Below are positions 44,675 to 53,834 of a stretch of DNA of 64,000 nt, in pieces. The stretch spans positions 3,371,001 through 3,435,000 of the forward strand of contig CAKNFJ010000001.1 of NCBI GenBank assembly GCA_930633495.1, in the 5' to 3' direction. This DNA is from Hyphomicrobiales bacterium (GTDB lineage: Bacteria; Pseudomonadota; Alphaproteobacteria; Rhizobiales; Beijerinckiaceae). The notes under the pieces are model-generated. The model did not search any database. It was not told the origin of the DNA and worked only from the letters and a program-made list of their open reading frames with translations. The position numbers and the translations under genes were made by a program. Numbering within the stretch: the first letter of the stretch is position 1; each line of letters begins with the position of its first letter.

Positions 44675-45730
44675 ATGCATAACGACCAGTTGGGTGTCGG
44701 CGTCGTCGGGTACGGATATTGGGGCCCGAATCTCGTCCGCAATTTCGCTGCCAATCCGGCGGCAAGGGTCGTCGCGGTCAGCGATCTCGATGCGTCTAAG
44801 CTTGCCGCCAGCCAGCGCTTTCATCCCGGCGTGATCACGACGAGCCGCTACGAGGATCTGCTCGCGAATCCGGCGATCGAGGCGATTGCTGTCGCGACGC
44901 CTGTCCATACTCACTACGAACTGGCTCTTGCGGCGCTGAAAGCCGGCAAGCACGTATTGGTCGAGAAGCCGCTGGCGCCGAGTGCCGATCAAGTACGCCG
45001 GCTGGTCGACGAGGCCGACCGCCGCGGTCTGACGCTGATGGTGGATCACACCTTCCTGTATACGCCGGCGGTCCGGAAGATCAGCGAGCTCGTGCGAAAG
45101 GGCGAACTCGGCGAGATTTACTATTACGACAGCACGCGCGTAAGCTTGGGTCTGTTCCAAAGCGACGTCAGCGTGATTTGGGACCTAGCCGTCCATGACC
45201 TTTCGATCATCGACCATATCCTCGACGAGGTGCCGGTCGCCGTCTCGGCGACGGCATGCAGCCACGTCGCAGGAGCGCCGGAGAACATGGCCCACCTCAC
45301 CCTGTTCTTCGACAGTTCCTGCGTCGCGCATGTCAACGTCAACTGGCTGTCACCGGTCAAGGTGCGCCAGACTTTCATCGGCGGCAGCAAGAAAATGGTC
45401 GTCTATGACGATCTGGAGCCGACGGAGAAGATCAAGGTCTATGACAAGGGCATCATCGTCGACGGTTCGTCCGAGAACGCCCATCAGTTCCGGATCGGCT
45501 ATCGGGCCGGGGACATGTGGGCCCCGCACATCGCGGCCAAGGAAGCGCTGCAGAGCGAGGTGGAGCATTTCATCGCTTGCGTGCGCGACCGCGCGCCGCC
45601 CATGTCCGATGGCTTGTCCGGGTTGCGGGTCGTCGAAGTGCTCGAAGCCGCATCCCGATCCATCGCCGGGCAGGGCCGGCCTGTTCCGCTCAGGCAGCCG
45701 TCGCGCGCACGTCCCGCGGCGACGGCCTGA
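44675..45730 (+). CDS. Gfo/Idh/MocA oxidoreductase, WlbA/WbpB-like
   Basis: A 351-residue NAD-dependent sugar oxidoreductase. N-terminal Rossmann motif GVGVVGYGYWGPNLVRNF (residues 7-24), the family motif GKHVLVEKPLA (about 89-99), and WDLAVHDLSIIDHIL as substrate region. WlbA/WbpB oxidise C3 of UDP-GlcNAcA. Together with the acetyltransferase and aminotransferase further down, it would build a 3-acetamido sugar. The specific substrate is inferred from context. Confidence 0.87.
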   Translation: MHNDQLGVGVVGYGYWGPNLVRNFAANPAARVVAVSDLDASKLAASQRFHPGVITTSRYEDLLANPAIEAIAVATPVHTHYELALAALKAGKHVLVEKPLAPSADQVRRLVDEADRRGLTLMVDHTFLYTPAVRKISELVRKGELGEIYYYDSTRVSLGLFQSDVSVIWDLAVHDLSIIDHILDEVPVAVSATACSHVAGAPENMAHLTLFFDSSCVAHVNVNWLSPVKVRQTFIGGSKKMVVYDDLEPTEKIKVYDKGIIVDGSSENAHQFRIGYRAGDMWAPHIAAKEALQSEVEHFIACVRDRAPPMSDGLSGLRVVEVLEAASRSIAGQGRPVPLRQPSRARPAATA

Positions 45731-45772
45731 CCCGCGCATGGTCGGCTGCAAGTCGACTCTTTCCGCGCCCGG

Positions 45773-47260
45773 ATGGACCTCGTGATGACGCCTGTTCAAC
45801 GCTCTATCTTGTTCTCCGCGGTCGAGCGTTATGCGAGTGTGCTTCTGTCGTTTCTCGCGACTGCGATCCTGTCCCGGCTCCTGACACCGGCCGAATTCGG
45901 AACCTATGCGGTTGTCAGCGCGCTCACGGCAGTGATCGCAGCCGCCTTTCAGGAGTTCGGCGGCGCCAATTACCTGATCCAGAAAAAGGACTTGTCACCC
46001 GACAGCATCCGCACGGCGTTTACGGTCACTTTCGTGATTTGCACACTGGTCGGCATTGCCCTCTACTCTCTGGCCGGTCCCGTGGCCCAATATTTCGGAC
46101 AGGACGGGCTGCGCGCCGGAATCGCCGTTTCGGCGCTGAATTTCCTGATCGTACCGTTCTCGGGAACGCTGGCGGCCTTGTTCCGGCGGAAAATGGAATT
46201 CGGCATTCTCGCACTCTGCAATCTCGTCGTGGGTGCTGCAAGCAGCCTCGTCGCCATTGTGCTGGCGCTGCTGAACTTCAGCTATATGGCCCCGATCTGG
46301 GGAGGCGTTGCCGGCAACGTGATCCTGGTGGTGATGCTTCTGATCTGGCATCGGGACATGACGGCTTTTCGTCCGTCCTTCGCCGATTATCGCGACGTCG
46401 TCGGCTTCGGTCTCTATTCCAGCGCTGTGAGCGTCATCAACGTCTTCTACAACTTTGCGCCGCAACTGTTTTTGGCCCGCATTCTCGATTTCGCTTCGGT
46501 CGGACTCTACAGTCGTGCGGTGAACATCACCCAGGTCTTCGACAGGCTGATCGTGCAGGTGCTCAATCCCGTGGTCATGCCGGCGATTGTCGCGCGTAGG
46601 GCTGCGGGAGAGGATTTGAGAGCGGTCTATCTGGAAGCGCTGCAATCGCTATCTGCTGTGCAGTGGCCGGCCATGATTTTCGTCGCGATCATGGCACGAT
46701 CGATAATCCTGATCTGGCTCGGCCAGAACTGGCTGGACATCGTTCCGTTGATCCGTTTCCTGTGCATCGCCAATCTGGCGCTGTTCGCCGCCTGTCTGAG
46801 CTACCCGGTGCTTGTGGCGATCGGTAGAGTGCGAGACGCTCTTGTGTCGTCGTTGATCTCCCTGCCGCCGTCGCTCCTCGTGATCTTGTGTGCCTCGTTC
46901 TACGGCGTGGAGGCGGTGGCTGCGTCCGCGCTCTTGACCTTGCCGTTCCAGGCCGCCGTCGCGCTTTACTTCATCGGCGGCCATTTGGATGTGGGGTTTA
47001 GAGATCTCGTTCGTGCGCTCAGGAAAAGTATTGTCGTTACGGTGTTGACCGCCATCGGCGTGGCTGCATGTGCCGCGCTGATCGATGCGGGCATCATCAA
47101 CGCCGTTCTTGGGCTGGTTTCCGCATGCTTCGTGGCGGGAGCATGCTGGCTGCTGGGAATGGCGATCACGTCGCATCCCTTGCTCCATCAGCTTCAGCAT
47201 GCGGCGAATGGTTTCGCGGCCGTTGCCTGGCGGCTTCGGCCTTGGCGCCCGGCGCCTTGA
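45773..47260 (+). CDS. Wzx-type polysaccharide flippase (MOP family)
   Basis: A 495-residue membrane protein with twelve to fourteen helices that flips lipid-linked repeat units to the periplasm. Typical segments: YASVLLSFLATAILSRLLTPAEFGTYAVV, then FGLYSSAVSVINVFYNFAPQLFLARIL and FIIVPFSGTLAALFRRKM-like LIVPFSGTLAALFRRKME. An ATG at 45785 is an alternative start with a better site. It supports a Wzx/Wzy mechanism for the locus. Confidence 0.9.
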   Translation: MDLVMTPVQRSILFSAVERYASVLLSFLATAILSRLLTPAEFGTYAVVSALTAVIAAAFQEFGGANYLIQKKDLSPDSIRTAFTVTFVICTLVGIALYSLAGPVAQYFGQDGLRAGIAVSALNFLIVPFSGTLAALFRRKMEFGILALCNLVVGAASSLVAIVLALLNFSYMAPIWGGVAGNVILVVMLLIWHRDMTAFRPSFADYRDVVGFGLYSSAVSVINVFYNFAPQLFLARILDFASVGLYSRAVNITQVFDRLIVQVLNPVVMPAIVARRAAGEDLRAVYLEALQSLSAVQWPAMIFVAIMARSIILIWLGQNWLDIVPLIRFLCIANLALFAACLSYPVLVAIGRVRDALVSSLISLPPSLLVILCASFYGVEAVAASALLTLPFQAAVALYFIGGHLDVGFRDLVRALRKSIVVTVLTAIGVAACAALIDAGIINAVLGLVSACFVAGACWLLGMAITSHPLLHQLQHAANGFAAVAWRLRPWRPAP

Positions 47261-47283
47261 ACAAGGCAACAAGGAAATCGCAG

Positions 47284-47799
47284 ATGCCTATCGCAAACGA
47301 TGTGAAGCTGGGCCGCGAGGTGCGGATTTTCCATCCTGATCTCGTTAATCTCTACGGCTGTTCCATCGGCGACGAAACGCGGATTGGAACCTTCGTCGAG
47401 GTTCAGGCCGGGGCCAAGATCGGCGCACGTTGCAAGATTTCTTCGCATAGCTTCATCTGCGAGGGCGTAACGATCGAGGACGAAGTGTTCATCGGTCACG
47501 GCGTGATGTTTACCAATGACAAATACCCGCGGGCAACGACCACCGACGGCAAGCTCCAAGGGGCCGACGATTGGAGGATGGAAACCACCTCTATCGGCAA
47601 AGGGGCTTCGATCGGGTCGAATGCGACCATCCTGTGCGGAGTCGCCATCGGCGCGGGGGCTACCGTCGGAGCAGGGGCGGTGGTGACGAAGGACGTTCCC
47701 GTTGGCGCTGTCGTGGCCGGCGTGCCGGCGCGGATCATGGCGTCGGAGCAGGGTGACTCGTCCAGTACGAGGGACACTCCATCCCGGCTCGGCGCGTGA
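47284..47799 (+). CDS. Left-handed beta-helix N-acetyltransferase (WbpD/WlbB-like)
   Basis: A 171-residue hexapeptide-repeat acetyltransferase. Repeats such as YGCSIGDETRIGTFVEVQAGAKIGARCKISSHSFICEGVTIEDEVFIGHGVMF form the beta-helix, and MFTNDKYPRA with the later VVTKDVPVGAVVAGVPAR is characteristic of WbpD-type sugar 3-N-acetyltransferases using acetyl-CoA. It follows the flippase by 23 bases. Its stop lies inside a stem-loop. Confidence 0.87.
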   Translation: MPIANDVKLGREVRIFHPDLVNLYGCSIGDETRIGTFVEVQAGAKIGARCKISSHSFICEGVTIEDEVFIGHGVMFTNDKYPRATTTDGKLQGADDWRMETTSIGKGASIGSNATILCGVAIGAGATVGAGAVVTKDVPVGAVVAGVPARIMASEQGDSSSTRDTPSRLGA

Positions 47800-47814
47800 T
47801 GTTTACCATCACGC
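47794..47814 (+). terminator. Stem-loop at the end of the acetyltransferase gene
   Basis: GCGTGATG (47794-47801) pairs perfectly with CATCACGC (47807-47814) around a five-base loop, covering the stop codon. No U-run follows, so it may be an attenuator or stability element. Confidence 0.35.
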
Positions 47815-47935
47815 AGCAGAAATCCACGAATACGACAAACTTCATTGTTATTTTGGCAGTTTGATTTAATTTGCTTGGGATTGACTATTAGATTCCGACA
47901 GCGTCGATCGAACGCTTATTGATAAGGGTAAGGTC

Positions 47936-49045
47936 TTGATACCACTTCTCGACTTGAAGGCCCAATATCGCGAGATCAAGCCGAAGGTTGATGCGGCGAT
48001 CATGCGCGTGATTGAAAATGGGCAGTTCGTACTCGGCCCCGATGTCGTTGCTTTCGAGGAGCGCTTTGCTGCTTATTGCAACGTCGGATATTGCCGCGCT
48101 GTCAATACAGGCACCTCTGCGCTCCATCTGGCGTTGCTTGCGGGCGGGATCGGCCCAGGTGATGAGGTGATCACCGTTTCGATGACCTTCGTCGCGACCA
48201 CTGCGGCCATCCTTTACAGTGGCGCGAAACCTGTCTTCGTCGATGTGGACCCTCTTACCTGGACCATGGATCCAGCTCTCATCGAGGCGGCGATCACTCC
48301 GCGAACACGGGCGATCATGCCGGTGCATCTGCACGGCCTGATGGCGGATATGGATCCGATCATGGAAATCGCTCGCCGCCATGGTTTGATCGTGATCGAG
48401 GACGCGGCACAGGCGCATGGCGCCGAATACAAGGGGCGCCGCGCCGGGTCGATCGGCGATTTCGGTTGCTTCAGCTTCTACCCAGGCAAAAATCTTGGAG
48501 CCTTTGGCGAAGGCGGTGCCGTCGTGACGGCGCGTTCGGATTTTGCCAAGCAGATATCGCTGCTCCGCGACTGGGGGCAGGAGTCCAAGTACAACCATGT
48601 GGTCGCCGGCTACAATTATCGCATGGACGGGATCCAGGGCGCGGTGCTCAACGTAAAGATGGATTATATTGAGGGATGGACGGAGGCACGCCGCTCAGCG
48701 GCCGCCCATTACGACCAACTGCTCGCGTCATTGCCTCTGGGCCGGCCGAGGCCGCCCGCCCATTGTCGGCACGTCTATCATGTTTACGCCGTCGAGCATC
48801 CGCGCCGCGACGTGGCGCTCAAGGAGCTTCAGGCATCCGGTATCGGCGCAAGCATTCACTATCCCGTTCCGGTTCATCTGCAGAAAGCCTATGCGGATCT
48901 CGGCTACAAGGCCGGGGACTTTCCCGTGACCGAGCAATTGGCCCGCAGGTTCCTGTCGTTGCCCATCTACCCTGAGCTGGATACGGCGCAGGCAGCCGAA
49001 GTGGTGCGTGAGCTGAACAAGGTTTCTTTCGGAGAGGCCGCCTAG
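47936..49045 (+). CDS. DegT/DnrJ/EryC1 aminotransferase (WbpE-like)
   Basis: A 369-residue PLP-dependent sugar aminotransferase. N-terminal motif IPLLDLKAQYREIKPKVDAAI, substrate loop ENGQFVLGPDV, VNTGTSALHLAL, HLHGLMADM and the PLP lysine in SFYPGKNLGAFGEGGAV (about residue 185). It uses a TTG start at 47936, with AAGGGTAAGG before it; there is no in-frame ATG nearby. WbpE converts UDP-3-keto-GlcNAcA to the 3-amino sugar, fitting the adjacent WbpD-like and WbpB-like genes. Confidence 0.9.
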   Translation: MIPLLDLKAQYREIKPKVDAAIMRVIENGQFVLGPDVVAFEERFAAYCNVGYCRAVNTGTSALHLALLAGGIGPGDEVITVSMTFVATTAAILYSGAKPVFVDVDPLTWTMDPALIEAAITPRTRAIMPVHLHGLMADMDPIMEIARRHGLIVIEDAAQAHGAEYKGRRAGSIGDFGCFSFYPGKNLGAFGEGGAVVTARSDFAKQISLLRDWGQESKYNHVVAGYNYRMDGIQGAVLNVKMDYIEGWTEARRSAAAHYDQLLASLPLGRPRPPAHCRHVYHVYAVEHPRRDVALKELQASGIGASIHYPVPVHLQKAYADLGYKAGDFPVTEQLARRFLSLPIYPELDTAQAAEVVRELNKVSFGEAA

Positions 49046-49091
49046 GCCTTTCGTGAGATGGAACCTGATGCCGTGGAGGCAGGAGGGCATA

Positions 49092-50099
49092 GTGGCTGAT
49101 CTGAAGGGGAAACGCGTTCTGGTCACCGGCGGAGCCGGCTTCATCGGTTCGCATATCGTCGATCTGCTGTGCGACGAGGGCTGTGCCGAGATCGTCGCGC
49201 TCGACAATATGATACGCGGCCGGCCGGAAAACCTCGCGCAAGCTCTGGGGCGCGGGCCGGTCCGCCTCGTCGACGGCGATATCCGCGACGGCAAGCTGAT
49301 GGGGGCACTGGTCGGGGAGGCCGATATCGTCTTCCACCAGGCAGCTCTGCGCATCACCCATTGCGCCGCGGAACCGCGCCTTGCAATGGAGGTGATGGTG
49401 CAGGCGACTTTCGACCTGCTCGAACTCTGCGTGCAGCACAATATCGAGAAGGTCATCGCCGCTTCGACGGCGTCGGTCTACGGCATGGCCGATGAGTTTC
49501 CAACCACGGAGCGGCAGAACCCTTACAATAACAGGACGCTCTACGGGGCGGCGAAGGTCTTCAACGAAGGCCTGCTGCGTACCTTCAACGACATGTATGG
49601 CCTCGACTATGTCGCGTTCAGGTATTTCAATGTCTATGGCGACCGCATGGACATTCACGGTCGCTATACCGAGGTGCTGATCCGTTGGATGGAGCGCCTG
49701 GAAGCCGGGCTCCCGCCGATCATCTTCGGCGACGGACAGCAGACAATGGATTTCATTCACGTGCGCGATATCGCGCGGGCGAACATCCTCGGCGCCAAGG
49801 CAAAGGCGACGGATGACGTGTTCAACGTGGCGAGCGAAACCGAAACCAGCCTGCTGCAGCTTGCGCAGGCGCTTGCGTCGGTCATGAACCATCGTGGCCT
49901 CGCCCCTCAATTCGAGCCGGAGCGCTCGGTCAATCCGGTGCCGCGCCGGTTGGCGTCGACCGAGAAGGCGGAACGCCTGCTCGGGTTCCGGTCCACCGTG
50001 TCTCTCGAGGACGGACTCGCCGATCTCGTGAAGTGGTGGCGGGCCGAGCGGGAAATGACGGCAGCGGCAACGGCACGGCACGAGGCGGCGCTATCATGA
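49092..50099 (+). CDS. SDR-family NAD-dependent nucleotide-sugar epimerase/dehydratase
   Basis: A 335-residue extended short-chain dehydrogenase. Rossmann motif VTGGAGFIGSHIVDLL, catalytic Ser in STASVYG, Tyr and Lys in LYGAAK (YxxxK), and RYFNVYGDRMDIHGRYTEV as substrate loop, as in UDP-glucose 4-epimerase relatives. A GTG at 49092 preceded by AGGAGG six bases away is the best start; the frame opens at 49053. Its stop overlaps the next aminotransferase start as ATGA. Exact reaction unknown (C4 epimerisation or 4,6-dehydration). Confidence 0.87.
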   Translation: MADLKGKRVLVTGGAGFIGSHIVDLLCDEGCAEIVALDNMIRGRPENLAQALGRGPVRLVDGDIRDGKLMGALVGEADIVFHQAALRITHCAAEPRLAMEVMVQATFDLLELCVQHNIEKVIAASTASVYGMADEFPTTERQNPYNNRTLYGAAKVFNEGLLRTFNDMYGLDYVAFRYFNVYGDRMDIHGRYTEVLIRWMERLEAGLPPIIFGDGQQTMDFIHVRDIARANILGAKAKATDDVFNVASETETSLLQLAQALASVMNHRGLAPQFEPERSVNPVPRRLASTEKAERLLGFRSTVSLEDGLADLVKWWRAEREMTAAATARHEAALS

Positions 50100-51238
50100 T
50101 CCCGATCGCTCTGCCGTTGCTTGCGGAGGAAGAGGCCGATGCGGCTCGCGCGGCCGTTCTTTCAGGATGGGTCTCGCAGGGGCCGCAGGTTGCTTCCTTC
50201 GAACGCGATTTTGCCGCCCTGGTCGGCGCGCCTCATGCCTGCGCCGTGTCGAATTGCACCACGGCCTTGCATCTCGCGCTCGTGGCGCTCGAGATCGCGC
50301 CTGGCGACGAGGTGATCACCGCCAGCCATTCGTTCATCGCGACGGCGAATTGCATCCGTTATTGCGGGGCGACGCCGGTCTTCGTCGATATCGAGCCGGA
50401 CACCTATAATATCGACCCCCAGCGGGTGGCGGAGGCGATCACGTCGCGTACGCGGGCCATCATCGTGGTCCACCAGATGGGCATGCCGTGCGACCTCACC
50501 GCGCTCGCGGCGCTGGCCGAGCGTCACGGAATTGCTCTCGTCGAGGACGCGGCCTGTGCTGCCGGCAGCCAGATCCGCATCGACGGCGAGTGGGAGCGGA
50601 TCGGCAGACCTCGCGGCACGATCGCTTGCTTCTCGTTCCACCCACGCAAGGTCATCACGACCGGGGAGGGCGGGATGCTCACGACGGCCGATGCGGAGCT
50701 GGACCGCAAGTTCAGGTTGTTGCGCCAGCATGGCATGAGCGTGCCCGACACGGTCCGGCATGGATCACCGCAGGTGATTTTCGAAGACTATGAGGTGGTC
50801 GGCTTCAACTACCGGATGACCGACATTCAGGCAGCGATTGGCCGCAAGCAGCTCGAGCGGTTGCCCGACTTGATTTCTCGCCGCCGTGCCCTCGCGTCCC
50901 GCTACACTGAGCTGCTCGGCAATATCGAGGGCCTCCGCCTGCCTTTCGAGCCGGATTGGGCGAGATCCAATTGGCAGAGCTATTGCGTGCGCCTGCCGGA
51001 TCGTGTCGATCAGAGGGCGGTGATGCAGCGATTGCTCGACCAGGGAATCGCGACGCGCCGGGGGATCATGTGCTCGCACCGCGAGGCGCCTTATGCAGGT
51101 GAAACCCGCCGCCACGATCTCAGCCAATCCGAATTCGCTCAGGATCATGCGATCCTGCTGCCGCTTTATGCGCAGATGAACGCGGCTGACCAAGAGCGAG
51201 TCGCCGAGGCGCTGACGGCAGAGTTAGGGCGCGGTTAG
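50096..51238 (+). CDS. DegT/DnrJ/EryC1 aminotransferase
   Basis: A 380-residue PLP sugar aminotransferase distinct from the one at 47936. Motifs are IPIALPLLAEEEADAAR, SGWVSQGPQVASFE, NCTTALHLALVALEIAPGDEVI, and the PLP lysine in SFHPRKVITTGEGGML (about residue 185). The N-terminus resembles enzymes that aminate C4-keto sugars (perosamine or LegC type). ATGA coupling to the SDR gene suggests the pair makes one amino sugar. A 268-base gap (51239-51506) follows with no gene. Confidence 0.9.
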   Translation: MIPIALPLLAEEEADAARAAVLSGWVSQGPQVASFERDFAALVGAPHACAVSNCTTALHLALVALEIAPGDEVITASHSFIATANCIRYCGATPVFVDIEPDTYNIDPQRVAEAITSRTRAIIVVHQMGMPCDLTALAALAERHGIALVEDAACAAGSQIRIDGEWERIGRPRGTIACFSFHPRKVITTGEGGMLTTADAELDRKFRLLRQHGMSVPDTVRHGSPQVIFEDYEVVGFNYRMTDIQAAIGRKQLERLPDLISRRRALASRYTELLGNIEGLRLPFEPDWARSNWQSYCVRLPDRVDQRAVMQRLLDQGIATRRGIMCSHREAPYAGETRRHDLSQSEFAQDHAILLPLYAQMNAADQERVAEALTAELGRG

Positions 51239-51506
51239 AAATTGTCGAGCGCAGCCGATATCGGTTCGCGTAGTGAAACGCGACAAGACTATGAGGTGGA
51301 GCGTTTTCGCGATTCGGGGAAACGCGGAAGCGTTCCAGAACATCGGCTCGAAAAGTGGAATGCGATTCTCGGGAAAGGCCGATGTCAATGCAAAGGCTAG
51401 AGTATCGAACTGAATACGACATTCAATTCGATGCTCGTGGGGTCGGCTCTGGACAAAAGCAGGACCGTTTTGCAGGGATCGCGCATTCAAGCAGGGTGTA
51501 GACGAT

Positions 51507-52565
51507 ATGGCTAAGATCGATGTCGTTATCCCGTGCTATAAATATGGCCGTTTTCTGCAAATGTGCCTGCAAAGCGTGATGACGCAGCCCGTCAAGGATC
51601 TGCGCGTCTTGATTATCGATGACGCATCGCCGGACGATTCGGCGACGATAGCCCGTCACCTGGCGGCTGGAGATTCAAGGATCGAATTGCGCGTTCACGC
51701 GAAAAACCAGGGACATATTAAGACCTACAACGAGGGGATCGATTGGGCGCAGAGTGACTATTTCCTGCTGTTGTCGGCCGACGATCTGCTGGCACCTGGC
51801 GCATTGGCGCGCGCCGTCACCATTCTGGACCAGCAGCCGGACATCGTGCTGACCCATGGCGAGGGCATTTTTTGGCAGGATGATCAGCCACTTCCCGTGT
51901 TCGAGACCGATTATCCTTTGGACTGGACCCGACAGGATCTCGTTGCAGACATGTGCGACATCGGGCAAAATCTGGTTGCGACTCCAACTGCTATCGGTCG
52001 AACCAGGGTTCAGAAAGCCATTGGCCATTATAAGGCAGAACTGCCCCATAGCGGCGACATGGAGATGTGGCTGCGTTATGGGGCGTGTGGCCCAGTCGCC
52101 TGCATCGACGCACCGCAAGCTATTTATCGACGTCACGCGGCGAACATGTCGATCGGCTACGACAGCCAAGAAAAACGGGACTTTCCGCACCGCAAGGCGG
52201 CGTTCGACAGTTTCTTTGAAGCTTGCGGCGGGCGCTTGGCGGATGTGTCGTCGCTGCAGCGAAAGGTTTCGCGCACGTTGGCGGACGAATCCTTCCAGAG
52301 GGGGGTCGAATGTCTGCGACAAGGCCGCATCGAGGACGGTCTGGAGCTCCTTCGATGGGCTATGAAGGCAGATCCACGGCTGCGCTACTGCCCGCCGCTA
52401 TGGCGTCTTTTCCGGATGCCGGGATCGGAAGGTCGCCACCGCGTCCTGTCGGCCGTTAGATCGGGGGCGAAGCGCCTGCTGGGGACCAGGCCCGAAACGT
52501 CCGCGAGAATTAGGGCCGAACGGAGCGAGGGAGCCGGTGCCGCGCCGACGGACCGGCAGAGATAG
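51507..52565 (+). CDS. Family 2 glycosyltransferase with helical tail
   Basis: A 352-residue GT-A enzyme. MAKIDVVIPCYKYGRFLQMCL, VLIIDDASPDDSATIA and the DxD-like LLLSADDLLAPGAL (about 92-105) are seen, with SGDMEMWLRYGACGP as catalytic region. The last ~80 residues form a helical extension ending in a basic, alanine-rich tail. Three bases separate it from the next gene, so it opens a four-gene glycosyltransferase operon. Confidence 0.88.
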   Translation: MAKIDVVIPCYKYGRFLQMCLQSVMTQPVKDLRVLIIDDASPDDSATIARHLAAGDSRIELRVHAKNQGHIKTYNEGIDWAQSDYFLLLSADDLLAPGALARAVTILDQQPDIVLTHGEGIFWQDDQPLPVFETDYPLDWTRQDLVADMCDIGQNLVATPTAIGRTRVQKAIGHYKAELPHSGDMEMWLRYGACGPVACIDAPQAIYRRHAANMSIGYDSQEKRDFPHRKAAFDSFFEACGGRLADVSSLQRKVSRTLADESFQRGVECLRQGRIEDGLELLRWAMKADPRLRYCPPLWRLFRMPGSEGRHRVLSAVRSGAKRLLGTRPETSARIRAERSEGAGAAPTDRQR

Positions 52566-52568
52566 GCC

Positions 52569-53834
52569 GTGAACGACACCGTTCTCTTCATCAGCCATGA
52601 GGCGTCGCGCACCGGGGCGCCGATCATTCTTCTGAACTTTCTGCGATGGCTTCGCCGCAACGAGCCGATCCCGTTTCGCATCGTGACGGGAAGCACGGGG
52701 GGGCTCAGCGAGGATTTCGCCGCGGTGGGCAGGGTCGATCCGGTCGATCCCGACGGACCCCGCTGGTACCGCGCGCTGCGCCATCTCAATCTGCACGGCT
52801 ATTGGCGGTCGAGCCATCTCGACCGGTTACGGCGCGAGCTTTCGAAGGAGAGCTTTTGCCTAGTCTACGTCAATTCGATCGCGGGCGGCCGCTTGCTCGA
52901 TCTGCTTCCGATCGGTGATTGCAGGGTTATCTGCCATGTTCATGAGCTCGCCGGAGCAATCCGCGCCGTCGGACTGGACAATCTTGCGGCGCTTGAGCGG
53001 CACCACGCACGCTACATCGCGGTTTCCCATGCCGTGAAGGAATGTCTGGTGAAGGAGTTCGGTGTTTCTCCGGATCGGATCGAGGTCATCCACGGATTTA
53101 TTCCTCATTCTTCGGACGATGTGCCGAGCCTGGAGGAGGCGCGCCAAATGCTGGCGCGCGAACTGAATATCCCAGTCTATGCGAAGGTCGTTTGCGGCTG
53201 CGGCTCGATCGAGGCGAGAAAAGGAACGGATCTGTTCATCGAGATTGCCCGGCAGGTGTGTGGGGCGAGTTCCGGTGACATACGTTTCGTCTGGATTGGG
53301 GGAGCGGCGGAAGAAGCCGAGGCGATGCGCAGAGTGCTCGATAACGAAGGGCTCGGAGGGCGTGTCCATTTCGTCGGAAGCAAGGCAGACGCGGCGGTCT
53401 ATTTTGCCGCTGCCGACGTTTTCCTCCTCACTTCGCGCGAAGATCCGTTTCCGCTGGTCGTCATGGAGGCGGCGCGTTGCGGCGCGCCCATCGTCTGTTT
53501 CAGCGATGGTGGCGGGGCGCCCGAATTCGTTGGAGACGATGCCGGTTTCTGCGTCCCGGATTTCGACGTTTCGGCGATGAGTAGGCGCGTATTGGAGCTG
53601 ACCTCGTCGCGGTCCCTTCGCGATCGAATGGGGGGGGCGGCCAAACGCAAGGCCGAAACCAATCACAATATCGAGCAGGGAGCATCCAGAATCGCGTCGC
53701 GTATTCGCGAGGTGATCCGTGGCGACGGTGCAGCCCGGGTCGAGGCGGGTTCGCCGCGCAGCGAGAAGGTGCCAGGGGAGGGGCGCGGCGAGCCGTTGGT
53801 GCCGAGCCCGAACGGAGCGACAACAGCGCAATGA
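52569..53834 (+). CDS. Family 4 glycosyltransferase
   Basis: A 421-residue GT-B glycosyltransferase. N-terminal FISHEASRTGAPIILLNFLRWL and VICHVHELAGAIR; the C-terminal domain has GCGSIEARKGTDLFIEIAR, FVWIGGAAEEAEAM and the retaining-enzyme motif LLTSREDPFPLVVMEAARCGAPIV (EX7E-type). Starts with GTG at 52569 and overlaps the next gene by four bases. Confidence 0.9.
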   Translation: MNDTVLFISHEASRTGAPIILLNFLRWLRRNEPIPFRIVTGSTGGLSEDFAAVGRVDPVDPDGPRWYRALRHLNLHGYWRSSHLDRLRRELSKESFCLVYVNSIAGGRLLDLLPIGDCRVICHVHELAGAIRAVGLDNLAALERHHARYIAVSHAVKECLVKEFGVSPDRIEVIHGFIPHSSDDVPSLEEARQMLARELNIPVYAKVVCGCGSIEARKGTDLFIEIARQVCGASSGDIRFVWIGGAAEEAEAMRRVLDNEGLGGRVHFVGSKADAAVYFAAADVFLLTSREDPFPLVVMEAARCGAPIVCFSDGGGAPEFVGDDAGFCVPDFDVSAMSRRVLELTSSRSLRDRMGGAAKRKAETNHNIEQGASRIASRIREVIRGDGAARVEAGSPRSEKVPGEGRGEPLVPSPNGATTAQ

